DNA from: a virus
Length of the DNA stretch: 31,424 nt
Reading direction: 5' to 3' (one strand)
Virus record (IMG/VR): IMGVR_UViG_3300024257_000039
Location: 1-31,424 of that record
Made by a program: the position numbers and the translations under genes. Below, in pieces: positions 8,793-14,150 of the stretch. The notes under the pieces are model-generated. The model saw only the letters and a list, made by a program, of their open reading frames with translations. It searched no databases and had not been told where the DNA came from. How positions within the stretch are numbered: position 1 is the stretch's first letter; every line of letters begins with the position of its first letter.

Positions 8793-9160
8793 TACATATC
8801 TCCTGTAAGTATTATATTATCTATTTGCTCTTGTCTTTTTCTAGCCACCTCTTGTCTTTCTTGTGCTAATCTTGCTTTCTTTTTCTGATAACTCCTTTGA
8901 GCATACAATTTCCTTGCTGCTAATCTCTCCTCATCAGTGTGATAGAGGATAGGTCTACCTTTATTGACTTGCTTTTGTCCTCCCTCCTTATTAAATCTCT
9001 GTCTTTCCCACTGAAAGTAAGGAATGGTATTACCTCCTTTGCTCTTTACTTTAGGTACCCTATTAACACCATTTAGATTCCTGACTAGTATACCATCCTC
9101 ATATGGTGCGTTCAAGGGCATCCCTAGGTACACCTCTCCATATATCTTATTATCTACCAT
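8792..9160 (-). CDS. 122-aa basic hypothetical protein
   Basis: The N-terminal half contains aromatic and Gly residues (KGGNTIPYFQWERQ). The C-terminal half is a long basic helix rich in Arg, Lys and Gln (YAQRSYQKKKARLAQER), suggesting nucleic-acid contact or a coiled coil. No catalytic motif is recognised. A GAGAG ribosome-site-like stretch lies just upstream, and the start overlaps the previous gene by 11 bp. Confidence 0.7.
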   Translation of the reverse strand: MVDNKIYGEVYLGMPLNAPYEDGILVRNLNGVNRVPKVKSKGGNTIPYFQWERQRFNKEGGQKQVNKGRPILYHTDEERLAARKLYAQRSYQKKKARLAQERQEVARKRQEQIDNIILTGDM

Positions 9161-9329
9161 ATCTATCTCTCTTTAATTGTTTGTTCTCATTCACCAGTGT
9201 CATAATTCTCTCCATATTATCCATAATTGTAGTAGTGTAGAACATATCTTTCAGGTTGTCCATCCGTATGTCCCCCTCAGTGTCCTTAGGATTAGATTCT
9301 AGGGGTTTATTGTACCTACCCTTACTCAT
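9150..9329 (-). CDS. 59-aa hypothetical protein
   Basis: The product begins MSKGRYNKPLESNPKDTEGD and continues into a helical part (MERIMTLVNENKQLKRD). The start is uncertain. The ATG at 9329 follows the upstream TAA by 5 nt with a close AAGG, while an in-frame ATG at 9365 would add 12 residues and overlap the previous gene. Nothing in the sequence identifies a function. Confidence 0.55.
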   Translation of the reverse strand: MSKGRYNKPLESNPKDTEGDIRMDNLKDMFYTTTIMDNMERIMTLVNENKQLKRDRYGR

Positions 9330-9333
9330 CACC

Positions 9334-9504
9334 TTAGTTTCCTTTGTTCTGCTCTTTATGCTCATCCTTGGTCTCCATTAGTTTACCATATTTTTTATAT
9401 AACTCTACATTTTCTGACATATAGCCATCAATCTTAGAGGATATTTCTGAATAGGTTGTATCAGATATACAATACCATTTATCTTTTTCTCTAATACAAT
9501 ACAT
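9334..9504 (-). CDS. 56-aa hypothetical protein
   Basis: The product begins MYCIREKDKWYCISDTTYSE and ends in a Lys/Glu-rich tail. It is translationally coupled to the upstream 45-aa gene by TAATG, with no strong independent ribosome site. The two CxxxxxxxxC cysteines (C3, C12) are notable, but no domain is recognised. It fills an otherwise unexplained gap in a tightly packed cluster. Confidence 0.55.
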   Translation of the reverse strand: MYCIREKDKWYCISDTTYSEISSKIDGYMSENVELYKKYGKLMETKDEHKEQNKGN

Positions 9505-9641
9505 TACAGTACACCATACCAGATATCTACAAACATATCATACTCTTCTACTGGTAGTTTCATCAATCCCTCAAAGAATTCATCAGCAGATAATGTCTCC
9601 TTGGCTAATTCAACTATTTCCTTGGCCGTTTCTTCTGTCAT
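9504..9641 (-). CDS. 45-aa acidic hypothetical protein
   Basis: This very short product (begins MTEETAKEIVELAKETLSAD) is strongly acidic and predicted helical, ending in an aromatic stretch (FVDIWYGVL). AAAGGAG lies 8 nt before the ATG, one of the better ribosome sites in the cluster. The start follows the previous stop by 1 nt. Small acidic phage proteins are often inhibitors or DNA mimics, but here that is only a possibility. Confidence 0.6.
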   Translation of the reverse strand: MTEETAKEIVELAKETLSADEFFEGLMKLPVEEYDMFVDIWYGVL

Positions 9642-9642
9642 T

Positions 9643-9873
9643 TTATCTACTCCTTTGTTCTGCTTCTAAATCAGCAATCGCTTCACTTACCATATCCTGT
9701 ACATAATACATATCAATCATTCCCTCGCTACTGCCCTCCATCATACCGACAGCCCAATTCCACTGCTCCTCGGTATCAACTTCTGCTTGGTACTTGTCTA
9801 TCCAATCAATCATTAGTTCATCAGTTGGCTCATATGTATTTTGTAATAGCTTAATTATGTTATCAACTCTCAT
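9643..9873 (-). CDS. 76-aa acidic hypothetical protein
   Basis: The product begins MRVDNIIKLLQNTYEPTDEL and is rich in Asp, Glu, Met and Trp (EEQWNWAVGMMEGSSEGM). AAGGAG lies 7 nt before the ATG. The gene abuts its neighbours on both sides by 1 nt, fitting one transcript. No family is recognised. Confidence 0.7.
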   Translation of the reverse strand: MRVDNIIKLLQNTYEPTDELMIDWIDKYQAEVDTEEQWNWAVGMMEGSSEGMIDMYYVQDMVSEAIADLEAEQRSR

Positions 9874-9874
9874 T

Positions 9875-10033
9875 TTATTTCTCCTTTAACTCATTAATTA
9901 ATTCAATCGCTTCATCAATTGCTCTCCACATCTCAAAGGATGTACCATCTTTATGCCATCTATCCATCCAATAGTTTTTATTAGCTACTAGATAATGCAG
10001 GTCTGATAATGTATTCTCTTGCTGTTCTGTCAT
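9875..10033 (-). CDS. 52-aa hypothetical protein
   Basis: The product begins MTEQQENTLSDLHYLVANKN and contains YWMDRWHKDG and an acidic helical end. AAAGGAG lies 7 nt before the ATG. A short MTE-type N terminus is shared with the 45-aa gene nearby, but the rest is not alike. Function unknown. Confidence 0.65.
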   Translation of the reverse strand: MTEQQENTLSDLHYLVANKNYWMDRWHKDGTSFEMWRAIDEAIELINELKEK

Positions 10034-10044
10034 TTTATTCTCCT

Positions 10045-10218
10045 TTAATATTCAAATGTATCTAATGGTTGGTTGGCAGCACCATCGAGGTTAGCGTAGA
10101 AATCTTCTTCGCTCTCCCAAACAGTAACTAAACCCTCACCAATAATCAATACTCGTGAGTTATCATCTACTTGTATTAAGTAGTTACCTCCACCCGTTTC
10201 AATTCGTTTAGTGTTCAT
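10045..10218 (-). CDS. 57-aa hypothetical protein
   Basis: The product begins MNTKRIETGGGNYLIQVDDN and looks like a small beta-rich domain (SRVLIIGEGLVTVWESEEDF) with an acidic C terminus. AGGAGG lies 6 nt before the ATG. The start overlaps the upstream 68-aa gene by 11 bp. Not recognised. Confidence 0.65.
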   Translation of the reverse strand: MNTKRIETGGGNYLIQVDDNSRVLIIGEGLVTVWESEEDFYANLDGAANQPLDTFEY

Positions 10219-10414
10219 CTAAATCCTCCTGTGGTGTTGGTGAGTGTCCTGTCCTAGCAACCTCCTTAATTTGTCTTTGACTGTAGCACCAGTCATTACT
10301 TAGGTACTCACTGAAGTTCTTATTCTCATCAGCCAACATATCTCTCTCCTCTATAAGACTAGAGATTTTACGGTATAGTCTATCTATTTGTTCTTGTGTT
10401 GTTTCTTCATACAT
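10208..10414 (-). CDS. 68-aa coiled-coil protein, partial paralogue of the 114-aa protein upstream
   Basis: The product begins MYEETTQEQIDRLYRKISSL. The segment EERDMLADENKNFSEYL matches EERDTLAEENGHFANFL in the 114-aa protein encoded at 10606-10950, so the two probably arose by duplication. GAGGAG lies 7 nt before the ATG at 10414; longer in-frame starts lie inside the previous gene. The leucine spacing suggests a coiled coil. Function unknown. Confidence 0.68.
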   Translation of the reverse strand: MYEETTQEQIDRLYRKISSLIEERDMLADENKNFSEYLSNDWCYSQRQIKEVARTGHSPTPQEDLDEH

Positions 10415-10415
10415 A

Positions 10416-10604
10416 TTATTTCTCCTCATTTGCATAAGGTGACAACTCAGAAAAGTGTACCTCGGCTGTAACAAACGCACCACAACCCTCAGTCCTATTT
10501 TCTACTTCCCGTAGTGCTAATTCTTTTGCTTGTTCCTCGTTCTCAGCATCTATAAAAGTGTAGACTGAACGTGTTATATCTATTCCTACGTGATATTCTT
10601 TCAT
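10416..10604 (-). CDS. 62-aa hypothetical protein
   Basis: The product begins MKEYHVGIDITRSVYTFIDA and has an alternating beta-alpha-beta look (YTFIDAENEEQAKELALREV, then GCGAFVTAEVHF), similar to small ferredoxin-like phage proteins in outline only. AGGAGG lies 6 nt before the ATG at 10604, which fixes the start over a longer frame at 10628. It is tightly placed between two paralogous coiled-coil genes. Confidence 0.68.
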   Translation of the reverse strand: MKEYHVGIDITRSVYTFIDAENEEQAKELALREVENRTEGCGAFVTAEVHFSELSPYANEEK

Positions 10605-10605
10605 A

Positions 10606-10950
10606 TTAATCCTCCTCGTTGGCATCATTAGCCACGTTCATAATTGTCATAAGTTTACGTTCAAGTTCTTTGATACGCTTATCTTTATCCAAATCCGTTG
10701 TTCTATGTGTATACCAACCATTTGAAATGTTATCTATCTCACAAGGGCTGTAATCCATACGCTCAAGGAAGTTAGCAAAATGACCGTTCTCTTCTGCTAG
10801 AGTGTCCCTCTCTTCTTTTAGCCCTTCAATCTCCAGGCCTATATTATATAAGTCACCTGTTAAGTATTCTATAGTCTTTAATAGGTCGTCTATAGTGTCC
10901 TTAAGTGCCAGCTCTGGCCTATCTTTTAGATAGTCTTCAAATTTATACAT
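10606..10950 (-). CDS. 114-aa coiled-coil hypothetical protein
   Basis: The product begins MYKFEDYLKDRPELALKDTI. It has two helical heptad regions, about residues 20-65 and 88-108, around a short non-helical part (SNGWYTHRTTD). Its middle is similar to the 68-aa protein at 10208-10414. AGGAG sits 10 nt before the ATG. The small size and coiled-coil nature fit an accessory binding protein. No enzyme motif is visible. Confidence 0.72.
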   Translation of the reverse strand: MYKFEDYLKDRPELALKDTIDDLLKTIEYLTGDLYNIGLEIEGLKEERDTLAEENGHFANFLERMDYSPCEIDNISNGWYTHRTTDLDKDKRIKELERKLMTIMNVANDANEED

Positions 10951-10966
10951 TTTACTTATCTCCTAG

Positions 10967-11212
10967 TTAAATTGTATTTTTAAAGTCAGAACCTAGCTCT
11001 TCTATAACAACGTCTTCTATATTATCGTTGTAGCAGTCCCATAAAATCTTTATCATATTTTCTCGTACCTGTCCAACATCATCATTAAACTCTTGCTCTC
11101 CGATGTCATCATCAAGGTACATACCTGACCCTCCAAGGTCATATCCTATTTTCTCATCTAATAAATCAGTTAATACTAATTCAAACTGCTCATATTCTTC
11201 TTTCTTATTCAT
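10967..11212 (-). CDS. 81-aa very acidic hypothetical protein
   Basis: The product begins MNKKEEYEQFELVLTDLLDE and is unusually rich in Asp and Glu across its whole length (MYLDDDIGEQEFNDDVGQ). That charge pattern is compatible with a DNA-mimic inhibitor, but no known family is recognised. GGAG lies 6 nt before the ATG, and the start overlaps the previous gene as ATGA. Confidence 0.7.
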   Translation of the reverse strand: MNKKEEYEQFELVLTDLLDEKIGYDLGGSGMYLDDDIGEQEFNDDVGQVRENMIKILWDCYNDNIEDVVIEELGSDFKNTI

Positions 11213-11508
11213 AATATCTCCAAAAATTTAATCTTATCTGCTAAATACCACAGTCCACCTTGTGATACTGGTCTTTTTATTGTTTCATAATCCAAAATCT
11301 CTACCTTTATCCATACTCTGCCTTTAGGTGACAGATGTGGTGCATTAGGTGAAGAGGTACAGTGCCAACCTTGTCGTACCTTAAAGCCCTTGGTAGGGTG
11401 GCATTCAGACTTATACCAAGTGTCAAACTCTATCCCTACGGATTTATTAATAAACAAAGGCGTTAACTTACCCGACTTCAGTTTTCTTACTAGTTTATAT
11501 GCAATCAT
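11209..11508 (-). CDS. 99-aa hypothetical phage protein
   Basis: The product starts MIAYKLVRKLKSGKLTPLFI, with Trp-rich beta-like segments (VRQGWHCTSSPNAPHLS, GRVWIKVEILDYE). I have an impression of similar short proteins in other phages but cannot name a family. GGGAG lies 6 nt before the ATG. The stop overlaps the next start as ATGA. Confidence 0.72.
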   Translation of the reverse strand: MIAYKLVRKLKSGKLTPLFINKSVGIEFDTWYKSECHPTKGFKVRQGWHCTSSPNAPHLSPKGRVWIKVEILDYETIKRPVSQGGLWYLADKIKFLEIL

Positions 11509-11557
11509 ATTTTACTCCCTACCACTATCAGCAGTAGTATTATTAAAATTATATCCA

Positions 11558-11842
11558 TTATTGAATAACAGTATACTCAGCATTATTTGCTCTAACAGAT
11601 ACAATTGTATGTAGATTAATTGTTCTGTATCCCATTACCTGTACATCAAAGGTCGTATCATAGGTGTTATCGTATCTAGTTACCTTATTTACACCTCCCT
11701 TTAGGTATTTTGTTACGCCAAATCTACCATTAGACCGCCTAATTGTACCATCTTTCTTAACAAATTTAACCGAAAAGAATCTACCTCTTTGGTCTGTTAA
11801 TAGTTTGTCTAGTTTCTCTCTAGTTACATTCAACTTTTGCAT
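11558..11842 (-). CDS. Probable SH3-like beta-barrel small phage protein
   Basis: The 94-aa product begins MQKLNVTREKLDKLLTDQRG, then has FFSVKFVKKDGTIRRSNGRF and VTKYLKGG, resembling small phage proteins annotated as SH3-like barrels. Such proteins have no settled function. I chose the ATG at 11842, 8 nt after GGAG; a GTG at 11851 is part of that ribosome site. It lies just downstream of the GP88 gene. Confidence 0.68.
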   Translation of the reverse strand: MQKLNVTREKLDKLLTDQRGRFFSVKFVKKDGTIRRSNGRFGVTKYLKGGVNKVTRYDNTYDTTFDVQVMGYRTINLHTIVSVRANNAEYTVIQ

Positions 11843-11869
11843 ATGTATCACTCCGTCTTATTATTATTA

Positions 11870-12523
11870 TTAATGTGCTAGATAAGAGATATTCTTTATC
11901 CCTTTATCCCAGCACTTCCTACACTCACCACACTCACCATTATTATCGAATGACTTACAAGTTGCCTTGCTTTTATCCGTAACAACGGTGCTTGTGTTGC
12001 TATATAAAGGTGCTTTACCGTCCACCATACTACCACTAAGGCGTATGACAATATTATTAGGTAAATTCCCTTTATAATTCTTTATAATCCTACTTTCTTT
12101 AGTAGGTAACCAATGTTTAATAGTTGGTGTTTGTCTTACTACTGACAATATCTTATCAAAATGTTCTACACTTTGCAAATCACCACTATCGTGCCATCTA
12201 AAAACACCTTTATCCCTTATATCCTTTTTATTAGATATTAGATATACCATAGCACTAACCCATTCAGGCTTATTTATTGACAATAATCTACGTTCTTGTG
12301 CTTCTACAATAGCAGGGTATCGCTTATAATTACCCTTTAAAGCATAACAACTTGAACATACACTATTTTTAATTTGTCTTAATCTACTGCCTTTAATACA
12401 TTTATTAGCAGGTATTGAATAACTACTAGAGGGCATTTTACTTGTGGTAGTTAATCCCTCCACCACTGATAATGCTTGTTTAATTGTATTTATAGGCGTA
12501 AATAAATTGTTTGTTATATCCAT
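11870..12523 (-). CDS. GP88-family protein with seven-cysteine metal-site pattern
   Basis: The 217-aa product resembles the phage 'gene product 88' family, which has no established function. Family hallmarks are KMPSSSYSIPANKCIKG near the N terminus, C56-x2-C59-Y-A-L-K-G-N-Y, and HDSGD at 111-115. Cysteines 42, 56 and 59 and the C-terminal set 189, 198, 201 and 204 (ECGECRKC) are spaced for a metal or iron-sulphur site. I chose the ATG at 12523, 6 nt after GAGGGG; a longer frame to 12598 has no ribosome site and overlaps the upstream gene. It is the largest protein of the accessory cluster and close to its promoter. Confidence 0.8.
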   Translation of the reverse strand: MDITNNLFTPINTIKQALSVVEGLTTTSKMPSSSYSIPANKCIKGSRLRQIKNSVCSSCYALKGNYKRYPAIVEAQERRLLSINKPEWVSAMVYLISNKKDIRDKGVFRWHDSGDLQSVEHFDKILSVVRQTPTIKHWLPTKESRIIKNYKGNLPNNIVIRLSGSMVDGKAPLYSNTSTVVTDKSKATCKSFDNNGECGECRKCWDKGIKNISYLAH

Positions 12524-12524
12524 T

Positions 12525-12716
12525 TTATCCCCTCTTATGTTGTAATAATAAATCACCATAATATCTGTTAGCATCTTGATATAATGTTTCGTAATCATTC
12601 ATACTTTCGAGTGTATCAAAATCACTAGCATCTAATTCATTAAATCTTGAGCCTTTTTTATACCATTTAATTGCTGACTCAATATAAATCTTTTGTTTTT
12701 TATTTAACTTTCTCAT
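12525..12716 (-). CDS. 63-aa hypothetical protein, first gene of the accessory operon
   Basis: The product begins MRKLNKKQKIYIESAIKWYK: a basic N terminus, then an acidic, Tyr-rich middle (YETLYQDANRYYGD). It is the first gene after the predicted promoter at 12899-12927. The stop lies 1 nt before the GP88 start, so the two are coupled. The ribosome site is weak (AGGG about 11 nt upstream). Function unknown. Confidence 0.65.
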   Translation of the reverse strand: MRKLNKKQKIYIESAIKWYKKGSRFNELDASDFDTLESMNDYETLYQDANRYYGDLLLQHKRG

Positions 12717-12722
12717 AATTCT

Positions 12723-12888
12723 TTATCCCTGTTGTTTTTGTAACGTGTTATAAAAAGTTGTTTATCCATATATCTCCAATAATTGTTTATCCAAGTAAAA
12801 ACAGGACAGTGTCTTGGTTATGTAATCAATCCAAAGGTCTTGTTTTCATTTATAAAGATTTGTTTATCCCAATAAAAGGTTATCCCAA
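12723..12888. repeat. Five dispersed TTATCC(A/C) motifs
   Basis: Copies: TTATCCCTG at 12723, TTATCCATA at 12762, TTATCCAAG at 12787, TTATCCCAA at 12864 and TTATCCCAA at 12880. All have the same orientation. Spacing is irregular. They match six to seven of nine positions of TTATCCACA. They could be DnaA-like sites or an unrelated leader element. Confidence 0.45.
12802..12816. promoter_or_regulatory. Operator-like 15-bp palindrome, copy 1
   Basis: The site reads CAGGACAGTGTCTTG. It differs by one base from the perfect palindrome at 13518 and is identical to the copy at 13418. It lies in the leader of the accessory operon, about 75-90 bp downstream of that operon's predicted start site. Confidence 0.55.
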
Positions 12889-12898
12889 TCTTTACTAT

Positions 12899-12927
12899 AT
12901 GTTACCCGAAGGGCAGGGGATTGTCAA
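12899..12927 (-). promoter_or_regulatory. Predicted sigma-70 promoter for the accessory operon
   Basis: Read leftward: TTGACA (12922-12927), a 17-bp spacer, then TAACAT (12899-12904). The -35 is perfect and the -10 matches four of six. It lies just downstream of a terminator, where a new promoter is needed. The start would be near 12892, leaving a leader of about 175 nt. Confidence 0.55.
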
Positions 12928-12950
12928 GTCCACAAAACGAGAAACATATA

Positions 12951-12973
12951 GAAAAAATCGGGGCTTTCGCCCC
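12951..12973 (-). terminator. Intrinsic terminator of the 139-aa gene
   Basis: Read leftward: GGGGC, a GAAA tetraloop, GCCCC, then GA and six T. A classical strong hairpin with a U tract, 6 bp after the stop codon. It makes the 139-aa gene a separate transcript from the accessory operon. Confidence 0.88.
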
Positions 12974-12978
12974 TGTAA

Positions 12979-13398
12979 TTATGCTACCATTCTAGCTATT
13001 TCTTTGTATGCTTTTTCTAGCTCATCGTTTAGTTTCTGTAACTCTTTGACAAATTCCATTCTAGTCTGCAAATCTTTCTCACTGGCTTGTTTGTCAAACC
13101 ATTTTTTAAAGGTTGCATATTTATCGGTACCACCTGTTGACTTATTAGGCTTGCCAATCTTGCATTTTTCGTCTTTCTTGCCTTTATGTAGTGTTAACTT
13201 GTCAATATTTAATGCCTTGCTTGCTCTTTCTATCTGCTTTTTAAGACTGTCTGTTGATGCACCTTGCAGTTTTAAGTCGGTGGCAATTTGTTCCAGGTCA
13301 TCAAAACCAATTGCAAGGCGGTCTGTAACTGCCTGTTGGCGTGATGTGCTGGTGTTACTTTCATTTAAGTAACTTAAATATAATTCTTCGTTTGTCAT
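12979..13398 (-). CDS. 139-aa helical, charged protein; candidate early regulator
   Basis: The product begins MTNEELYLSYLNESNTSTSR. It appears almost wholly helical, with a basic central part (LTLHKGKKDEKCKIGKPNKS), a FKKWFDKQ segment and a C-terminal coiled-coil-like stretch. I do not recognise a family or a clear helix-turn-helix. It is the first leftward gene, transcribed alone from a near-consensus promoter surrounded by palindromes and closed by a strong terminator. GGAG lies 8 nt before the ATG. This setting suits an early-made regulator, perhaps acting on those palindromes, but that is inference from context only. Confidence 0.82.
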   Translation of the reverse strand: MTNEELYLSYLNESNTSTSRQQAVTDRLAIGFDDLEQIATDLKLQGASTDSLKKQIERASKALNIDKLTLHKGKKDEKCKIGKPNKSTGGTDKYATFKKWFDKQASEKDLQTRMEFVKELQKLNDELEKAYKEIARMVA

Positions 13399-13417
13399 TT
13401 TTAACTCCTATGAAAAC

Positions 13418-13432
13418 CAGGACAGTGTCTTG
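13418..13432. promoter_or_regulatory. Operator-like 15-bp palindrome, copy 2
   Basis: CAGGACAGTGTCTTG, identical to the copy at 12802. It lies between the predicted start site (about 13472) and the ATG of the 139-aa gene, and exactly 100 bp from the copy at 13518. Confidence 0.6.
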
Positions 13433-13450
13433 ATTTTCTTGATTTCAATC

Positions 13451-13464
13451 GGACAGGATTGTCC
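13451..13464. promoter_or_regulatory. Variant palindrome GGACA-N4-TGTCC
   Basis: GGACAGGATTGTCC keeps the GGACA/TGTCC arms of the palindrome family with a longer centre. It lies about +8 to +21 from the predicted leftward start site, a place where bound protein could block transcription. Confidence 0.45.
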
Positions 13465-13478
13465 TATTGATACTGCGT

Positions 13479-13507
13479 ATTGTACTCTCTTTTGGTGGGT
13501 CTGTCAA
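13479..13507 (-). promoter_or_regulatory. Near-consensus sigma-70 promoter for the 139-aa gene
   Basis: Read leftward: TTGACA (13502-13507), 17-bp spacer, TACAAT (13479-13484). Eleven of twelve consensus bases match with ideal spacing. The start would be near 13472 with a leader of about 74 nt. It should be used by host RNA polymerase soon after infection. Palindromes lie on both sides. Confidence 0.8.
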
Positions 13508-13517
13508 CACCCTGAAG

Positions 13518-13532
13518 CAGGACAGTGTCCTG
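13518..13532. promoter_or_regulatory. Operator-like 15-bp palindrome, copy 3 (perfect)
   Basis: CAGGACAGTGTCCTG has 7-bp perfect arms around one base. It lies 10 bp upstream of the -35 hexamer. The plus-strand T run after it resembles a terminator, but no rightward transcript is expected here, so an operator is likelier. Confidence 0.6.
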
Positions 13533-13573
13533 TTTTTCATTCACAAATTTATTAATTTGTCAAGCCTGGTATC

Positions 13574-13671
13574 TAAATGCGAATGAAACAGATTTACGTT
13601 TGTTTATTATTCTCAACTGCAAATGATAATGATTATTGTTTACATATACAAGGACAAACGAGAATGATAAT
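13574..13671. repeat. Outlying copies of the 17-bp repeat
   Basis: Three copies lie out of phase with the main array: a degenerate one at 13574 (TAAATGCGAATGAAACA), a near-perfect one at 13620 (CAAATGATAATGATTAT) and one at 13655 (CAAACGAGAATGATAAT). A reverse-orientation partial copy may lie at 13603-13619. Confidence 0.6.
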
Positions 13672-13677
13672 GATTTA

Positions 13678-13813
13678 CAAATGAGAATGATTATCAAGTG
13701 ATACCCAGTATCAAATGAGAATAACTATCAAATGCGAGTGATTATCAAATAAGAATGAGTACCACCTGCGACCCATTCTCACCTGGGAATGACTCCTATA
13801 TGCGAATGATTCT
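13678..13813 (+). repeat. Eight phased 17-bp tandem repeats (iteron-like array)
   Basis: Units begin at 13678, 13695, 13712, 13729, 13746, 13763, 13780 and 13797, with no insertion or deletion between them. The consensus is CAAATGMGAATGATTAT. Units 1, 3 and 4 are closest; units 2, 6 and 7 are the most diverged. Short direct repeats of this length and phase are typical of initiator-binding iterons, but the core also resembles Fur boxes. Confidence 0.85.
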
Positions 13814-13848
13814 CATTATCACCGAGGCACCCCACCCCTTTTTCAAAG

Positions 13849-13857
13849 TTGTCCACA
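13849..13857 (+). promoter_or_regulatory. DnaA-box-like nonamer
   Basis: TTGTCCACA differs by one base from the DnaA box TTATCCACA. It lies 35 bp after the repeat array and before AT-rich DNA. A single site could be chance, but its place beside iteron-like repeats fits an origin. Confidence 0.35.
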
Positions 13858-13969
13858 CACTGAACCCACCTAGACCTAAAATTCTACATTTTTCATTGTA
13901 TATTATAATAACCTAATATGCGGGCCAAGTAAATAATCAGTTATTTAATAGGCAGCTCAGAAATATTTC

Positions 13970-13978
13970 TGGTATAAT
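13970..13978 (+). promoter_or_regulatory. Extended -10 element, rightward promoter candidate
   Basis: TGGTATAAT is a perfect extended -10. No good -35 is seen 16-18 bp upstream. It points toward TerS, 242 bp away. It shares the same nine bases with the site at 14175. Confidence 0.4.
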
Positions 13979-14150
13979 TTGTTATGTAGTTAATACATAC
14001 TTAGTCTCAACTAATTAACACTAGAGACAACATTCTGTCATTCATTAATAATCATAAATGATTGATATCATTTCAGATTAAGAATCAACGAATGTTCACT
14101 GTTGTTATCTAGGTACACTAGGTCTGTCTAAGTTTGTATATATACACTTT

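Larger units (their letters stand above)
12717..12950. promoter_or_regulatory. Leader region with repeated TTATCC motifs
   Basis: This gene-free stretch lies between the terminator of the 139-aa gene and the 63-aa gene. The plus strand carries five TTATCC(A/C) motifs at 12723, 12762, 12787, 12864 and 12880 (read leftward, mostly GGATAAACAA). They are near, but not equal to, DnaA boxes. One copy of the 15-bp palindrome lies at 12802-12816 and a TTGACA promoter near 12.9 kb. Confidence 0.5.

Noticed and set aside
12758-13372. Long open frame on the plus strand opposite the 139-aa gene
   Set aside because: It lacks a ribosome site, has Ser/Leu/Cys-rich composition typical of the reverse of a Lys/Glu-rich gene, and runs through the terminator and promoter elements.
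13518-13536. Palindrome followed by five T as a rightward terminator
   Set aside because: No rightward transcript is expected upstream of it, and sister copies lack a clean T run while keeping the palindrome, so an operator fits better.
13558-13563. Third leftward TTGACA hexamer
   Set aside because: At 16-18 bp spacing the -10 would be ATGAAA or AATGAA, too poor to call a promoter.
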